Part shown: one piece after another, positions 26,672-35,087 of the stretch | Numbering within the stretch: position 1 is the first letter of the stretch | How the letters are laid out: every line of letters begins with the position of its first letter | Source of the DNA: Sphingobacteriales bacterium 44-15 | GTDB taxonomy: Bacteria > Bacteroidota > Bacteroidia > Chitinophagales > Chitinophagaceae | Length of the DNA stretch: 64,000 bases | Assembly: GCA_001899685.1 (NCBI GenBank) | Contig: MKWG01000026.1 | Coordinates: 44,023-108,022 of the forward strand | Direction: 5' to 3' | Notes under the pieces: generated by a model | The model's database searches: none | What the model saw: the letters and a program-made list of their open reading frames with translations, nothing else | What the model was told of the DNA's origin: nothing | Made by a program: the position numbers and the translations under genes

Positions 26672-26908
26672 TCAGATTTTTTCTCCCTGCGCTCTCAATT
26701 CCTTTACAATAGTATAAAGCCCTCTTTTGTTGATAGTACGCAAACCTTCGGTAGAAACCTTTAGTGTGATCCACTTATCTTCCTCAGCCAGGAAAAAACG
26801 TTTGGTCTGCAGGTTCGGTAAAAACCTGCGTTTTGTTTTTATATTCGAATGCGATACATAGTTACCAGTCATAGGAACTTTACCTGTTATCTGACATACT
26901 CTGGCCAT
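26672..26908 (-). CDS. rpmB: 50S ribosomal protein L28
   Basis: The 78-residue protein begins [20 protein letters not shown] and has [16 protein letters not shown], the conserved core of L28. It is the first gene of the rpmB-rpmG-DUF4295 run and has a good Bacteroidota promoter directly upstream. Confidence 0.97.
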   Translation of the reverse strand: MARVCQITGKVPMTGNYVSHSNIKTKRRFLPNLQTKRFFLAEEDKWITLKVSTEGLRTINKRGLYTIVKELRAQGEKI

Positions 26909-26928
26909 AATCCTGTTTTTTGGGACGG

Positions 26929-26959
26929 CAAAGTTCAGGAAAATATCATTACTGTCAAA
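26929..26959 (-). promoter_or_regulatory. Bacteroidota-type promoter of rpmB
   Basis: On the minus strand TTTG (26959-26956) is followed after 19 bases by GAACTTTG (26936-26929), which differs from the TAnnTTTG -7 consensus at one base. The 19-base spacing is the usual one for the primary sigma factor of Bacteroidota. The transcript would start about 10-15 bases before the rpmB ATG, giving a very short leader. Confidence 0.6.
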
Positions 26960-27065
26960 AAGATTTTATCTTTTTTCATCTCTTTTCAACCATAAAAATA
27001 AGACGGGAGGCGTTAACTGGTGTAATAATTGTAATAATAGCTGCATCCAAACCGCCTATATCCAG

Positions 27066-28172
27066 ATGAAACCAACAGGGAATTTATTATCCGGTAATGA
27101 AAAGCCAGCTACAGGGCGCATGCCGGTCTCCGGCTTAAAACATGCAGGTATTTTAGCAGGGGGTAAACCTTTTCTGCTGATAATCATAATAGTTATGCAG
27201 GGTATGATCACCCATGCGCAATGCCCGGATGTCGCCGCTGTTTTCCCGAAAGACTCCATTATCATATGCGCCGATACTACTTACAAATTAGTTTTGCCTG
27301 CTAAACCCGGCATCTCATATACCTGGAATACTGCTGAAACCGCCAATGCCATTGACATACATCAATCCGGTAAATACTGGGTGACGGTAACCGACGGCGC
27401 ATGCACACCGGTAACAGATACCGTATTTATACTTTTTAATTCGCTTATCCTGATCCCCAACGTAAAAGATACGCTGCTATGCCTTAATAAACCCGCCCCG
27501 CCAATGCAGGCTTATGGTCAAAACCTCGTCTGGTACAGCTCCCCCACAAGCACGGATGGCTCGCATACAGCCCCCATTCCCTCTACCGCCGATACCGGGA
27601 GCACTTATTTTTACGTGTCACAAACCATACTTGGCTGCGAAAGCCCGCGGGCGAAAGTAATTGCCGAAGTAATAGATAAACCCAGTTTTGATCTTGGGGA
27701 AAATATTATAATCCCCTGCGGGGCGCCGGGGGTAGTGCTGCAAACGGTAGCCCAAAAATATACCAGCTATCTGTGGCAGGACGGGAGCAGCAACAATGAA
27801 TTTCTGGCAACCGAAGCAGGGAAATATGTTTTGAAAGCCGAGAATATATGTGGCAGACTGATAGATACCGTTGAAACTGTTCTCTGCAATACCCGCTGTC
27901 TTAATTTTCCAAACGCTTTTACTCCAAACGGAGATGGCAGGAATGAGCTATTCAGACCCGGAGCTTTTTGCCCTATCACTAAATATATCTTTACGGTTTA
28001 CGATCGTTTCGGCAGGCAGGTGTTTCATTCCACCAATCCCAACGAAGGCTGGGACGGCAGGATCAGCGGCAAAAAAGCAGACATAGGCACCTATATCTAT
28101 TATTGCATATATGATGACTTCATGCTAAAAAGGCAGCTCATGCTGAGAGGCTCTGTAACGCTTATAAAATAA
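27066..28172 (+). CDS. Secreted protein with CHU_C (T9SS type B) C-terminal domain
   Basis: The 368-residue protein has a hydrophobic stretch at about 36-50 (PFLLIIIIVMQGMITHAQ) that serves as signal peptide; the real start may be an ATG nearer to it. The middle contains immunoglobulin-like segments (SYTWNTAETANAIDIHQSGK, SYLWQDGSSNNEFLATEAGK). The last 90 residues (FPNAFTPNGDGRNELFRPG, YDRFGRQVFHSTN, GWDGRISGKKADIGTYIYY) are the gliding-motility-associated C-terminal domain that directs export by the type IX system. It is probably a surface adhesin-like protein. Confidence 0.9.
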   Translation: MKPTGNLLSGNEKPATGRMPVSGLKHAGILAGGKPFLLIIIIVMQGMITHAQCPDVAAVFPKDSIIICADTTYKLVLPAKPGISYTWNTAETANAIDIHQSGKYWVTVTDGACTPVTDTVFILFNSLILIPNVKDTLLCLNKPAPPMQAYGQNLVWYSSPTSTDGSHTAPIPSTADTGSTYFYVSQTILGCESPRAKVIAEVIDKPSFDLGENIIIPCGAPGVVLQTVAQKYTSYLWQDGSSNNEFLATEAGKYVLKAENICGRLIDTVETVLCNTRCLNFPNAFTPNGDGRNELFRPGAFCPITKYIFTVYDRFGRQVFHSTNPNEGWDGRISGKKADIGTYIYYCIYDDFMLKRQLMLRGSVTLIK

Positions 28173-28217
28173 TGTCTTTTACCTCCTTCCTGTATCGCAG
28201 TATACATTACAGGGTGC

Positions 28218-28321
28218 GGCGCATTTCAATTTTTCGCAGGCGGCAACACCTGTCTGTAGAATCTGTGGGAGTGTCTCACCGATCGGAAAGTTGCGCATGG
28301 AGCGAAAAATTGAAATACGCC
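28218..28321. repeat. Long-armed intergenic inverted repeat, copy A
   Basis: GGCGCATTTCAATTTTTCGC (28218-28237) pairs with 28302-28321 at 19 of 20 positions. The 64-bp interior holds GTGTCTCACCGATCGG (28271-28286). Copy B at 52233-52347 has the same plan: arms ending in TTCAAATTTTCGC and an inner GTGTCTCACCGACCGG. The element sits between the CHU_C gene and glnS and contains no open reading frame. Confidence 0.85.
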
Positions 28322-28341
28322 TTAAGGTGTTACAATTCCTT

Positions 28342-28372
28342 ATTGTATCTTTAACGCCGTCCTTTACTTTTG
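28342..28372 (+). promoter_or_regulatory. Bacteroidota-type promoter of glnS
   Basis: ATTG (28342-28345), three of four bases of the -33 consensus TTTG, is followed after 19 bases by TACTTTTG (28365-28372), a perfect TAnnTTTG box. The glnS ATG is 22 bases further on. Confidence 0.6.
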
Positions 28373-28394
28373 CTTAAAAAACGGGGTAGAACCA

Positions 28395-30059
28395 ATGATC
28401 GAAGAAAAAAGCCAGAATTTTATTGAGGAAATAATAGAAGAAGATCTAAAAAACCATAAATATACTCAAATCATCACCAGGTTCCCGCCGGAGCCCAATG
28501 GCTACCTTCATATAGGACATGCTTCCAGTATATGTCTCAATTTCGGGCTTACCAAAAAGTTTGGCGGTTATACCAACCTGCGGTTTGACGACACCAATCC
28601 CGTAACAGAGGAAACAGAGTATGTAGAAAGTATTAAGGAAGATGTAAAATGGCTGGGGTTTGAATGGAAAAATGAGCTGTATGCCTCAGACTATTTCGAT
28701 ACCCTATACCAATACGCTATAAAGCTGATAAAAGCAGGACTGGCTTATGTGGACGACAGCACATCAGAAGAGATAGCTGCATTAAAAGGAACGCCCACTG
28801 AGCCCGGCAAAAACAGCCCCTACCGCGATCGCAGTGCAGAAGAAAACCTGGAGCTTTTTGAGAAAATGAAAGCAGGGGTTTTCCCTGATGGCAGTAAAAC
28901 GCTGAGAGCGAAAATTGATATGGCGCATCCCAATATGCTCATGCGCGATCCAGTGCTTTACCGCATTAAGCATGCGCACCACCACCGCACCGGCGACAAG
29001 TGGTGCATATACCCTATGTATGATTTTGCGCACGGCCAGAGCGACAGCATTGAAAATGTTACCCATTCTATCTGTACGCTGGAATTTGTTCCGCACAGGG
29101 AGCTATACGACTGGCTTATTGAAAAGCTGCAGATCTACCCCTCAAAACAATACGAATTTGCCCGGCGCAATCTCACTTATACTATCACCAGCAAACGTAA
29201 GCTGCTCCAACTGGTGAATGAAAATTTTGTAGATGGCTGGGATGACCCGCGCATGACCACGGTAAGCGGTATGCGCAGAAGAGGATTTACCCCCGAAAGC
29301 ATAAGAGAATTTTGTGAAAGAATAGGAGTAGCTAAAAGAGAAAATCTTGTAGATATGGGGCTGCTGGAATACTGTGTGAGAGATCATCTCAACAAAGTTG
29401 CCCAACGCCGCATGGCTGTGCTTGACCCTGTAAAACTTATTATTACCAACTATCCTGAAGGGCAGGTAGAAGAAGTAATGAGTGAAAATAACCCCGAAGA
29501 AGAAAATGCCGGGGGAACAAGATCCCTGTCCTTCTCGGGGGAACTCTGGATAGAAAGAGAGGATTTTATGGAAGTGCCTGCAAAAAAATGGTTCAGGCTG
29601 GCTCCCGGCGCTATGGTACGGTTAAAGAGCGCTTATATTGTAAAGTGTGAAAGTTTCAAAAAAGACGACCAGGGAAATATCACCGAAGTGTATTGCAGCT
29701 ATCTCCCCGAAAGCAAAAGCGGTAATGATACCTCAGGCGTACACGTAAAAGGCACTATTCACTGGGTAAGCGTACCACATGCAGGCCTAGCCGAAGTTCG
29801 CCTCTACGACAGGCTGTTTAATGTAGAAAATCCCGCTGTGGAAGAAGGGGATTTCAGAAGCTATATTAATCCCGACTCCTTAAAAGTGATCAAAAATGCC
29901 TATATAGAAGCTTCTTTAAAAGAGGCTCATCCCGGAGAAAAATTTCAGTTTATACGAAAAGGGTATTTTACCCCGGATAAATATTCAACGCCTGAGCACC
30001 TGGTATTTAACCGCACCGTAACTCTGAAAGATACCTGGGCAAAGGAAAGCAGAAAATAA
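28395..30059 (+). CDS. glnS: Glutamine--tRNA ligase
   Basis: The 554-residue class I synthetase has [17 protein letters not shown], which contains the HIGH motif, then [40 protein letters not shown] and the KMSKS-equivalent [11 protein letters not shown]. The C-terminal anticodon-binding beta barrels end with [20 protein letters not shown]. It charges tRNA-Gln; the tRNA-Gln(CTG) gene lies 20 kb downstream in this window. It has its own promoter and stands alone. Confidence 0.97.
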   Translation: MIEEKSQNFIEEIIEEDLKNHKYTQIITRFPPEPNGYLHIGHASSICLNFGLTKKFGGYTNLRFDDTNPVTEETEYVESIKEDVKWLGFEWKNELYASDYFDTLYQYAIKLIKAGLAYVDDSTSEEIAALKGTPTEPGKNSPYRDRSAEENLELFEKMKAGVFPDGSKTLRAKIDMAHPNMLMRDPVLYRIKHAHHHRTGDKWCIYPMYDFAHGQSDSIENVTHSICTLEFVPHRELYDWLIEKLQIYPSKQYEFARRNLTYTITSKRKLLQLVNENFVDGWDDPRMTTVSGMRRRGFTPESIREFCERIGVAKRENLVDMGLLEYCVRDHLNKVAQRRMAVLDPVKLIITNYPEGQVEEVMSENNPEEENAGGTRSLSFSGELWIEREDFMEVPAKKWFRLAPGAMVRLKSAYIVKCESFKKDDQGNITEVYCSYLPESKSGNDTSGVHVKGTIHWVSVPHAGLAEVRLYDRLFNVENPAVEEGDFRSYINPDSLKVIKNAYIEASLKEAHPGEKFQFIRKGYFTPDKYSTPEHLVFNRTVTLKDTWAKESRK

Positions 30060-30133
30060 CCTGTTCTTTGCCGATACTGTCTTTCCGGAGCTTAAACCAA
30101 GATTTTTAACCACCCTCTTTTATAACCCAAGCC

Positions 30134-31954
30134 ATGCGCCAACTATTTTTGTTCCTGTTGTTTTTTTGTACGCTGCGTGCCTTTTCCCAACCTGAAAATT
30201 ATACGACAGCCAATGCCCATTCGCATAATGATTATGAAAAGCCCGCTCCTTTCCGGGAAGCCTACGATCAGCAGTTCGGCTCCATCGAAGCAGATATTTT
30301 TCTGCAGGATGGAAAGCTCATTGTAGCCCACCAGGAAGATCAGCTGGCAGCAGGCAGGACACTGGAGTCGCTCTACCTTGATCCGCTGGCAAAGTGTATT
30401 GAAAAAAATAATGGCACGGTATACCGCGACAAAATGAGGCAACTGCAATTGCTTGTAGATATAAAAACCGGATCAGTGCCCACGCTGAATAAACTTATTG
30501 AAATTTTAGGCCGCTACCCCGCACTCACTTCAGCTCCGTCTTTAAAAATTGTGATCTCCGGCAATCGCCCGGCTGCAGAAGACTTTAAGAACTACCCGGC
30601 ATATATATACTTCGACGGGGAATTAAGCGCCACTTACCCGGAAGGGGCATTGCCGAAAATAGAAATGCTGAGCGATAATTTCAAAAAGTATTCCTCATGG
30701 AATGGAAAGGGTATCCTGCCCGAAGCAGACCGTACCAGGGTAGAAGCTGCCATAAAAAAAGGGCACGATCTGCAAAAGAAAGTACGCTTCTGGAATGCTC
30801 CCGACATCATCAATGCATGGTATGGCTTCATGGATCTTGGCGTTGACTATATCAATACCGATCATATTGAAGCAATGGGCACCTTCCTGCGCCAGCTTGC
30901 CAACAGGTCGTATACCTCTCCCGCTTCCTATACCCTGTATACCCCCCGGTACAGGAATGACGGCACTACAAAACCTGTAAAAAATCTGATCCTTCTTATC
31001 GGGGACGGCACAGGGCTTGCACAATGGTATGCGGGATATACTGCCAATGGCGGGGCATTGAATGTATTCAATATGCGGTATACCGGGCTGTCCAAAACAA
31101 GCTCGTACGACAGCTATATTACCGATTCAGCGCCGGGCTCTACAGCTTTTTCTTCCGGGGTAAAAACAAATAACCGGGCTGTGGGAGTGGATCATACAGG
31201 GAAAGCATTAACCCTGCTGCCCGATATATTTATCCGGCGCAATATAAAAACCGGCATCATCACCAGCGGAGACCTTACGGATGCCACTCCTGCTGATTTT
31301 TATGCCCATCAATCAGAGCGCGACAGCAGCGCCCCTATCCTGAATGATCTGCTTTCTGCCCATGTTGATATTATTATGGGTAAAAAGCCTGAACTGAAAA
31401 ACAATGACGGGCTCGACCAGAAGCTGGCAAAAAAGTTCAATATTGTCAGCTCAGTCCGGGAAGTCAAACCCACTACAAAAATGCCGCTGATGGTAGCCGA
31501 TGACAAAGCCGGACTTACTGTACTGAAAGGGAGGGGCGACTGGTCTGTTGAAGCATTTGAAAAAGCTATATCCCTGCTCTCCCAAAACAAAAACGGCTTT
31601 TTCCTGATGCAGGAAGGCTCACAGATTGATGACGGCGGGCATAGCAATAAAATACCCGTAGTTGCAACTGAAGTAATGGACCTTGACCAGGTAATAGGGA
31701 AAGCCATGGAGTTTGCTGACAGTAATGGAGAGACGCTTGTGATAGTGATCGCAGATCATGAAACAGGAGGACTGACTTTAACCGGCGGCGACTATAAGAA
31801 AAGATATATCAGCGGGCACTTTTCTACCAATGATCATACGGCTGTCCCGGTGCCGGTATTCGCTTATGGCCCGGGATCCCAATTTTTCTCAGGAGTATAT
31901 GAAAACACTGAAGTGTTTCAAAAGATACTAACGGCGATGGGTATACGTCCGTAA
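30134..31954 (+). CDS. Fusion of PI-PLC/GDPD-like domain and alkaline phosphatase
   Basis: The 606-residue protein has a signal peptide (MRQLFLFLLFFCTLRAFSQP). Residues about 25-260 resemble the phosphodiesterase TIM barrel seen in PLC-like proteins: NAHSHNDYEKPAPF, GSIEADIFLQDGKLIVAHQE and a late NTDHIEAMG. From about residue 280 it is an alkaline phosphatase: LLIGDGTG (metal-binding Asp291), TDSAPGSTAFSSG with nucleophile Ser332, and ADHETGGL. The order suggests that a phosphodiester is opened by the first domain and the resulting monoester cleaved by the second, releasing phosphate in the periplasm. That coupling is inference. Confidence 0.88.
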   Translation: MRQLFLFLLFFCTLRAFSQPENYTTANAHSHNDYEKPAPFREAYDQQFGSIEADIFLQDGKLIVAHQEDQLAAGRTLESLYLDPLAKCIEKNNGTVYRDKMRQLQLLVDIKTGSVPTLNKLIEILGRYPALTSAPSLKIVISGNRPAAEDFKNYPAYIYFDGELSATYPEGALPKIEMLSDNFKKYSSWNGKGILPEADRTRVEAAIKKGHDLQKKVRFWNAPDIINAWYGFMDLGVDYINTDHIEAMGTFLRQLANRSYTSPASYTLYTPRYRNDGTTKPVKNLILLIGDGTGLAQWYAGYTANGGALNVFNMRYTGLSKTSSYDSYITDSAPGSTAFSSGVKTNNRAVGVDHTGKALTLLPDIFIRRNIKTGIITSGDLTDATPADFYAHQSERDSSAPILNDLLSAHVDIIMGKKPELKNNDGLDQKLAKKFNIVSSVREVKPTTKMPLMVADDKAGLTVLKGRGDWSVEAFEKAISLLSQNKNGFFLMQEGSQIDDGGHSNKIPVVATEVMDLDQVIGKAMEFADSNGETLVIVIADHETGGLTLTGGDYKKRYISGHFSTNDHTAVPVPVFAYGPGSQFFSGVYENTEVFQKILTAMGIRP

Positions 31955-31961
31955 GAGAAGA

Positions 31962-32011
31962 GAGACGCGAGATGTGAAAGGTGAGAGCTGACCTTTCACG
32001 TCTCACGTCTC
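31962..32011. terminator. 21-bp inverted repeat between convergent genes, probable bidirectional terminator
   Basis: The left arm 31962-31982 and the right arm 31991-32011 (ACCTTTCACGTCTCACGTCT plus C) are complementary at 19 of 21 positions with an 8-base loop. It lies exactly between the stop of the phosphatase fusion (31954) and the stop of the convergent hypothetical gene (32024). There is no long T tract, so termination is inferred from stem strength and position. The sequence belongs to the GTGAGA/TTCACGT repeat family of this window. Confidence 0.6.
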
Positions 32012-32023
32012 ACGGATATTCAT

Positions 32024-32461
32024 CTATTTTTCGAAGAAATACCAGGTCATAAATACGATAAACAGTATCAGGAACCACCATCTCCAGCTTCCGCCCCAGT
32101 CATTTTTCTCCGCGATGCCGGTTGTCGCAACCTCCGGGAGCATGTTACGCCTGAAAAAGGATAGAAAATCATAAAACCCGTCCTGTACTATGCGCCTTCC
32201 TTTATGGCCGGGTTCAGTGTTAAGCGCTTCAATATATATATTGGTGCTGCTGTCTGAAGCTTTGTGAAGTGTAACAGAAATCATTATTATAGTGAACGAT
32301 TTCACCCATCCCAGCACAAAAGAGTTACCTGAATGCCCCTTTCCTTCCAAAGCAACCTCATCTTCAAGCAGTTCGTGAAGTGCATCCTTTACTGTATCTA
32401 ACTCCTTATCAATCTTTACAACAGTACTGATGGGCGATATGGTTGTACCCTGGTTCATCAT
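32024..32461 (-). CDS. Hypothetical membrane-anchored protein
   Basis: I do not recognise this 145-residue protein. Its N-terminal two thirds look soluble, with a helical segment KIDEELDTVK-like acidic stretch near residues 18-40 and FVLGWVKSFTIIMISVTLHK in the middle. The end (about 126-142, WWFLILFIVFMTWYFF) is a single transmembrane helix closed by Glu-Lys. The bulk is therefore probably cytoplasmic and tail-anchored. It stands alone, convergent with the phosphatase fusion. Confidence 0.7.
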   Translation of the reverse strand: MMNQGTTISPISTVVKIDKELDTVKDALHELLEDEVALEGKGHSGNSFVLGWVKSFTIIMISVTLHKASDSSTNIYIEALNTEPGHKGRRIVQDGFYDFLSFFRRNMLPEVATTGIAEKNDWGGSWRWWFLILFIVFMTWYFFEK

Positions 32462-32731
32462 TTATCTGACATTGTATTCTACTACCTACATGCAATGACC
32501 TTGCCACATTAGTAATTACCATTCTGTTATATACTACATTTTATTAATGCTTTCTGAAAATCATATTTTTCATAGCGCTTTAGCGACCCTCTGTCTCCTG
32601 TTACCGGCAGGCATAACCCGGCTTTTGGATTAAAAACAACATCTTAAAGCATTTTTTTTGTCATCTTATAATATTTGTTCCGGTTTGTAGTTATATCCTT
32701 ATTAATCCAGTATCACTACAAATCATTTCTC

Positions 32732-33028
32732 ATGGGACAAATCAAAAACATTGAAGTAGAATTTCCGTCCGTAGTAAGAGAACTGCTTTCACTGCGCATT
32801 AAAGACGAACAACTTGTTAACCCGGTATTTGAATACACTATCACAGATTCGGAAAAGAAAGTCTGCCGCAAGGGAAAATTTAACGGGCTTGAAGTACAGA
32901 TGAGAGTGGCACATCTTAACAGTGGGAAATATTATTTTACATTGAATGTTACCGACGGGAAAAGTTTCGTGTATGCTTTCGAAAAAAAGCCACGCGCAGG
33001 AGATATACTTGAGTTCATGGCATCCTGA
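32732..33028 (+). CDS. Hypothetical protein, 98 residues
   Basis: Unrecognised. The start at 32732 (MGQIKNIEVEFPSVVRELLS) is preferred over 32675, whose extra residues are hydrophobic and unlike the rest. The protein alternates beta-type segments (VFEYTITDSEKKVC, GLEVQMRVAHLNSGKYYFTL, SFVYAFEKKPRAGDILEFMA), which suggests a small beta-rich domain without membrane segments. No partner gene is adjacent. Confidence 0.6.
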   Translation: MGQIKNIEVEFPSVVRELLSLRIKDEQLVNPVFEYTITDSEKKVCRKGKFNGLEVQMRVAHLNSGKYYFTLNVTDGKSFVYAFEKKPRAGDILEFMAS

Positions 33029-33530
33029 TATCCCGGAACATTCATCAGGGCAATCCCACCAGGTTTAGGTCCGGCTTTTCGCCGGCAGCACTGTGCTCAA
33101 AAACAGATTTTAGACAGTATAGTCATTAAAAGAACGCGATTTTTCAGGTAAAACCGGTTTCCTTTTACGTCTCCTGAAAAATCCTTCCTGTATCCCTTTG
33201 CTGCAGTATTATCATAAGTGAAAATCGCCTCATTCAATGCTTTCCGCTTTCCTTCTGCTTTGCCTTCAGCTTCAGGTGCCGATATCCTGTTTTACCCAGT
33301 CATATATAAGTCTTAAAAATATCTTGAAGACTTTCCCAATGAACCATGCCATTCCCGGTAATAATCTTTCCTTCTCCTGAAACGCCATACGCCCATTTAT
33401 TGCCCCAGGCGGCACATGCAGCGTAGCTGTATCCTGCAATGAAAATCCAGGCAAACGTTTGTGCTAATTTACCGTAACAGCATTATTACTGAATATTTTA
33501 TAGAACTTGCAACTACTAAAAAAGTTATAC
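33029..33530. other. 502-bp region without a supportable gene
   Basis: The only structure seen is a perfect 11-bp inverted repeat, GATTTTTCAGG (33138-33148) with CCTGAAAAATC (33173-33183), about 110 bp after the stop of the 98-residue gene; it lacks a T tract. A minus-strand frame at 33272-33454 has no family features. The final 80 bp would carry the promoter of the GH109 gene. Confidence 0.5.
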
Positions 33531-34958
33531 ATGAATACCAACCGCCGAAAATTCTTACGCAATATCTCCCTCGGTGCAGGAGCAGTTGCAACAGGCATTC
33601 CAACGCTTGCCAGCGCATTTGATGCAGCTACAGATGAACAGATGCAACGTTCATCAGCCAAAGAAAAAACTCCCCCACGTTTTAACATGTGCGGGTATGC
33701 TGCACCCAAGCTGGATGTAGTGAGAGTGGGGATCATAGGATTAGGAATGAGGGGAAGCGGAGCTGTCAGCAGGTTGAGCTATATAGACGGACTGGAGATC
33801 ACAGCGCTTTGCGATAAACTCCCCGACAGGGTAACCAAGGCTCAGGCAACCCTCGAAAAAAGAGGAAGGCCAAAAGCAAAAGAATACAGCGGGGAAGAAG
33901 GATGGAAAGCATTGTGTGAAAGCAATGATGTAGATCTTATATATACACCCACGCCATGGTATCTGCATGCGCCCATTGCTATATATGCCATGAAAAATGG
34001 CAAGCATGCAGCAACAGAGGTAAATGCGGGTCTGACCCTCGATGAATGCTGGCAGTTGGTGGAAACCTCTGAAGCCACAAAAAAGCACATGATGATGCTG
34101 GAAAACTGTTGCTATGATTTCTTTGAGCTGCTTACGCTGAATATGGCACGCAACGGGCTGTTTGGAGAGCTGATCCATGCAGAAGGCGCTTACCTGCACG
34201 ACCTGAGCAGGGAATACCTGTTCAACAAAAACGGTTATCAGGACATGTGGCGTTTAAAGCAGAATTACCTGCATAACGGCAATCTGTACCCTACACACGG
34301 GCTCGGACCTATTGCACAATGTATGAATATAAATCGTGGGGATAAAATGGACTATATGACCAGCATGAGCTCCATTGATTTTACACTCGGCGATATTGCC
34401 AAAGAAATGGCTGCCAGGGATGATTTCTTTAAAGAATTTGTAGGTAAACCCTACCGCGGCAATATGAGCACTACATGCATCAGGACCAACAAGGGAAAAA
34501 CACTGATGCTCCAGCATGATGTATCTACCATTCGCCCTTACTCCCGCATTCACCTGGTAAGCGGCACTAAGGGTATCGCACAAAAATACCCCGAACCTGA
34601 GCGCATTGCCTTTGGGCATGAATGGATAAAAAAGGAAGAGCTGGATGCCCTGTATGAAAAATACACTCCACCGATCGTAAAACATATAGGCGATATTGCC
34701 AGGGAAGTTGGCGGGCACGGTGGTATGGACTTCATGATGGACTGGAGGTTAATTGACTGCCTCAGAAATGGTTTGCCGCTGGATCAGAACGTGTATGATG
34801 CAGCATCATGGAGCTGTATCTTACCGCTGAGCGGAAGATCAGTTGGCAAGAAATCCCTGACGGTTGATATCCCTGATTTCACCCGGGGCGCATGGCAGAC
34901 CAATAAGCCTGTTGATCTGACATTGGACGGCGGGGGAAATACAGGAGTAAGGAAATAA
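33531..34958 (+). CDS. Gfo/Idh/MocA family protein, GH109 type
   Basis: From the start at 33531 (MNTNRRKFLRNISLGAGAVA) the 475-residue protein opens with a twin-arginine signal. The NAD-binding Rossmann motif is VRVGIIGLGMRGSGAV. GNLYPTHGLGPIAQCMNINR is characteristic of GH109, whose characterised members are alpha-N-acetylgalactosaminidases using an NAD-dependent elimination mechanism. Tat export with bound cofactor to the periplasm fits. It is convergent with the GH31-GH95 pair, which suggests one glycan-degrading neighbourhood, although no SusC/SusD genes are present. Confidence 0.9.
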   Translation: MNTNRRKFLRNISLGAGAVATGIPTLASAFDAATDEQMQRSSAKEKTPPRFNMCGYAAPKLDVVRVGIIGLGMRGSGAVSRLSYIDGLEITALCDKLPDRVTKAQATLEKRGRPKAKEYSGEEGWKALCESNDVDLIYTPTPWYLHAPIAIYAMKNGKHAATEVNAGLTLDECWQLVETSEATKKHMMMLENCCYDFFELLTLNMARNGLFGELIHAEGAYLHDLSREYLFNKNGYQDMWRLKQNYLHNGNLYPTHGLGPIAQCMNINRGDKMDYMTSMSSIDFTLGDIAKEMAARDDFFKEFVGKPYRGNMSTTCIRTNKGKTLMLQHDVSTIRPYSRIHLVSGTKGIAQKYPEPERIAFGHEWIKKEELDALYEKYTPPIVKHIGDIAREVGGHGGMDFMMDWRLIDCLRNGLPLDQNVYDAASWSCILPLSGRSVGKKSLTVDIPDFTRGAWQTNKPVDLTLDGGGNTGVRK

Positions 34959-34979
34959 TGGGGGATAACGTGAAAGGAT

Positions 34980-35029
34980 AAACGATAAACGTGAGAAGCA
35001 AGCTTCTTCTTCACGTTTATCGTTTTTTT
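34980..35029. terminator. Strong intrinsic terminator between GH109 and GH31 genes
   Basis: AAACGATAAACGTGA (34980-34994) pairs perfectly with TCACGTTTATCGTTT (35011-35025), with an extra inner GAAG/CTTC stem, and is followed by TTTTG. It lies 22 bp after the GH109 stop. Because the genes are convergent it can serve both; on the minus strand the A-rich side gives a shorter T run. The arms belong to the GTGAGA/TTCACGT repeat family, and further degenerate copies continue to 35091. Confidence 0.8.
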
Positions 35030-35087
35030 GTTTGTTGTTTTACGTTTCTTGTTTCACTTCTCACCTCTCACGTTTCTCGTCTCACCT

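Noticed and set aside
33272..33454. 60-aa minus-strand frame before the GH109 gene
   Set aside because: Short, without motifs, and lies where the GH109 promoter region should be.
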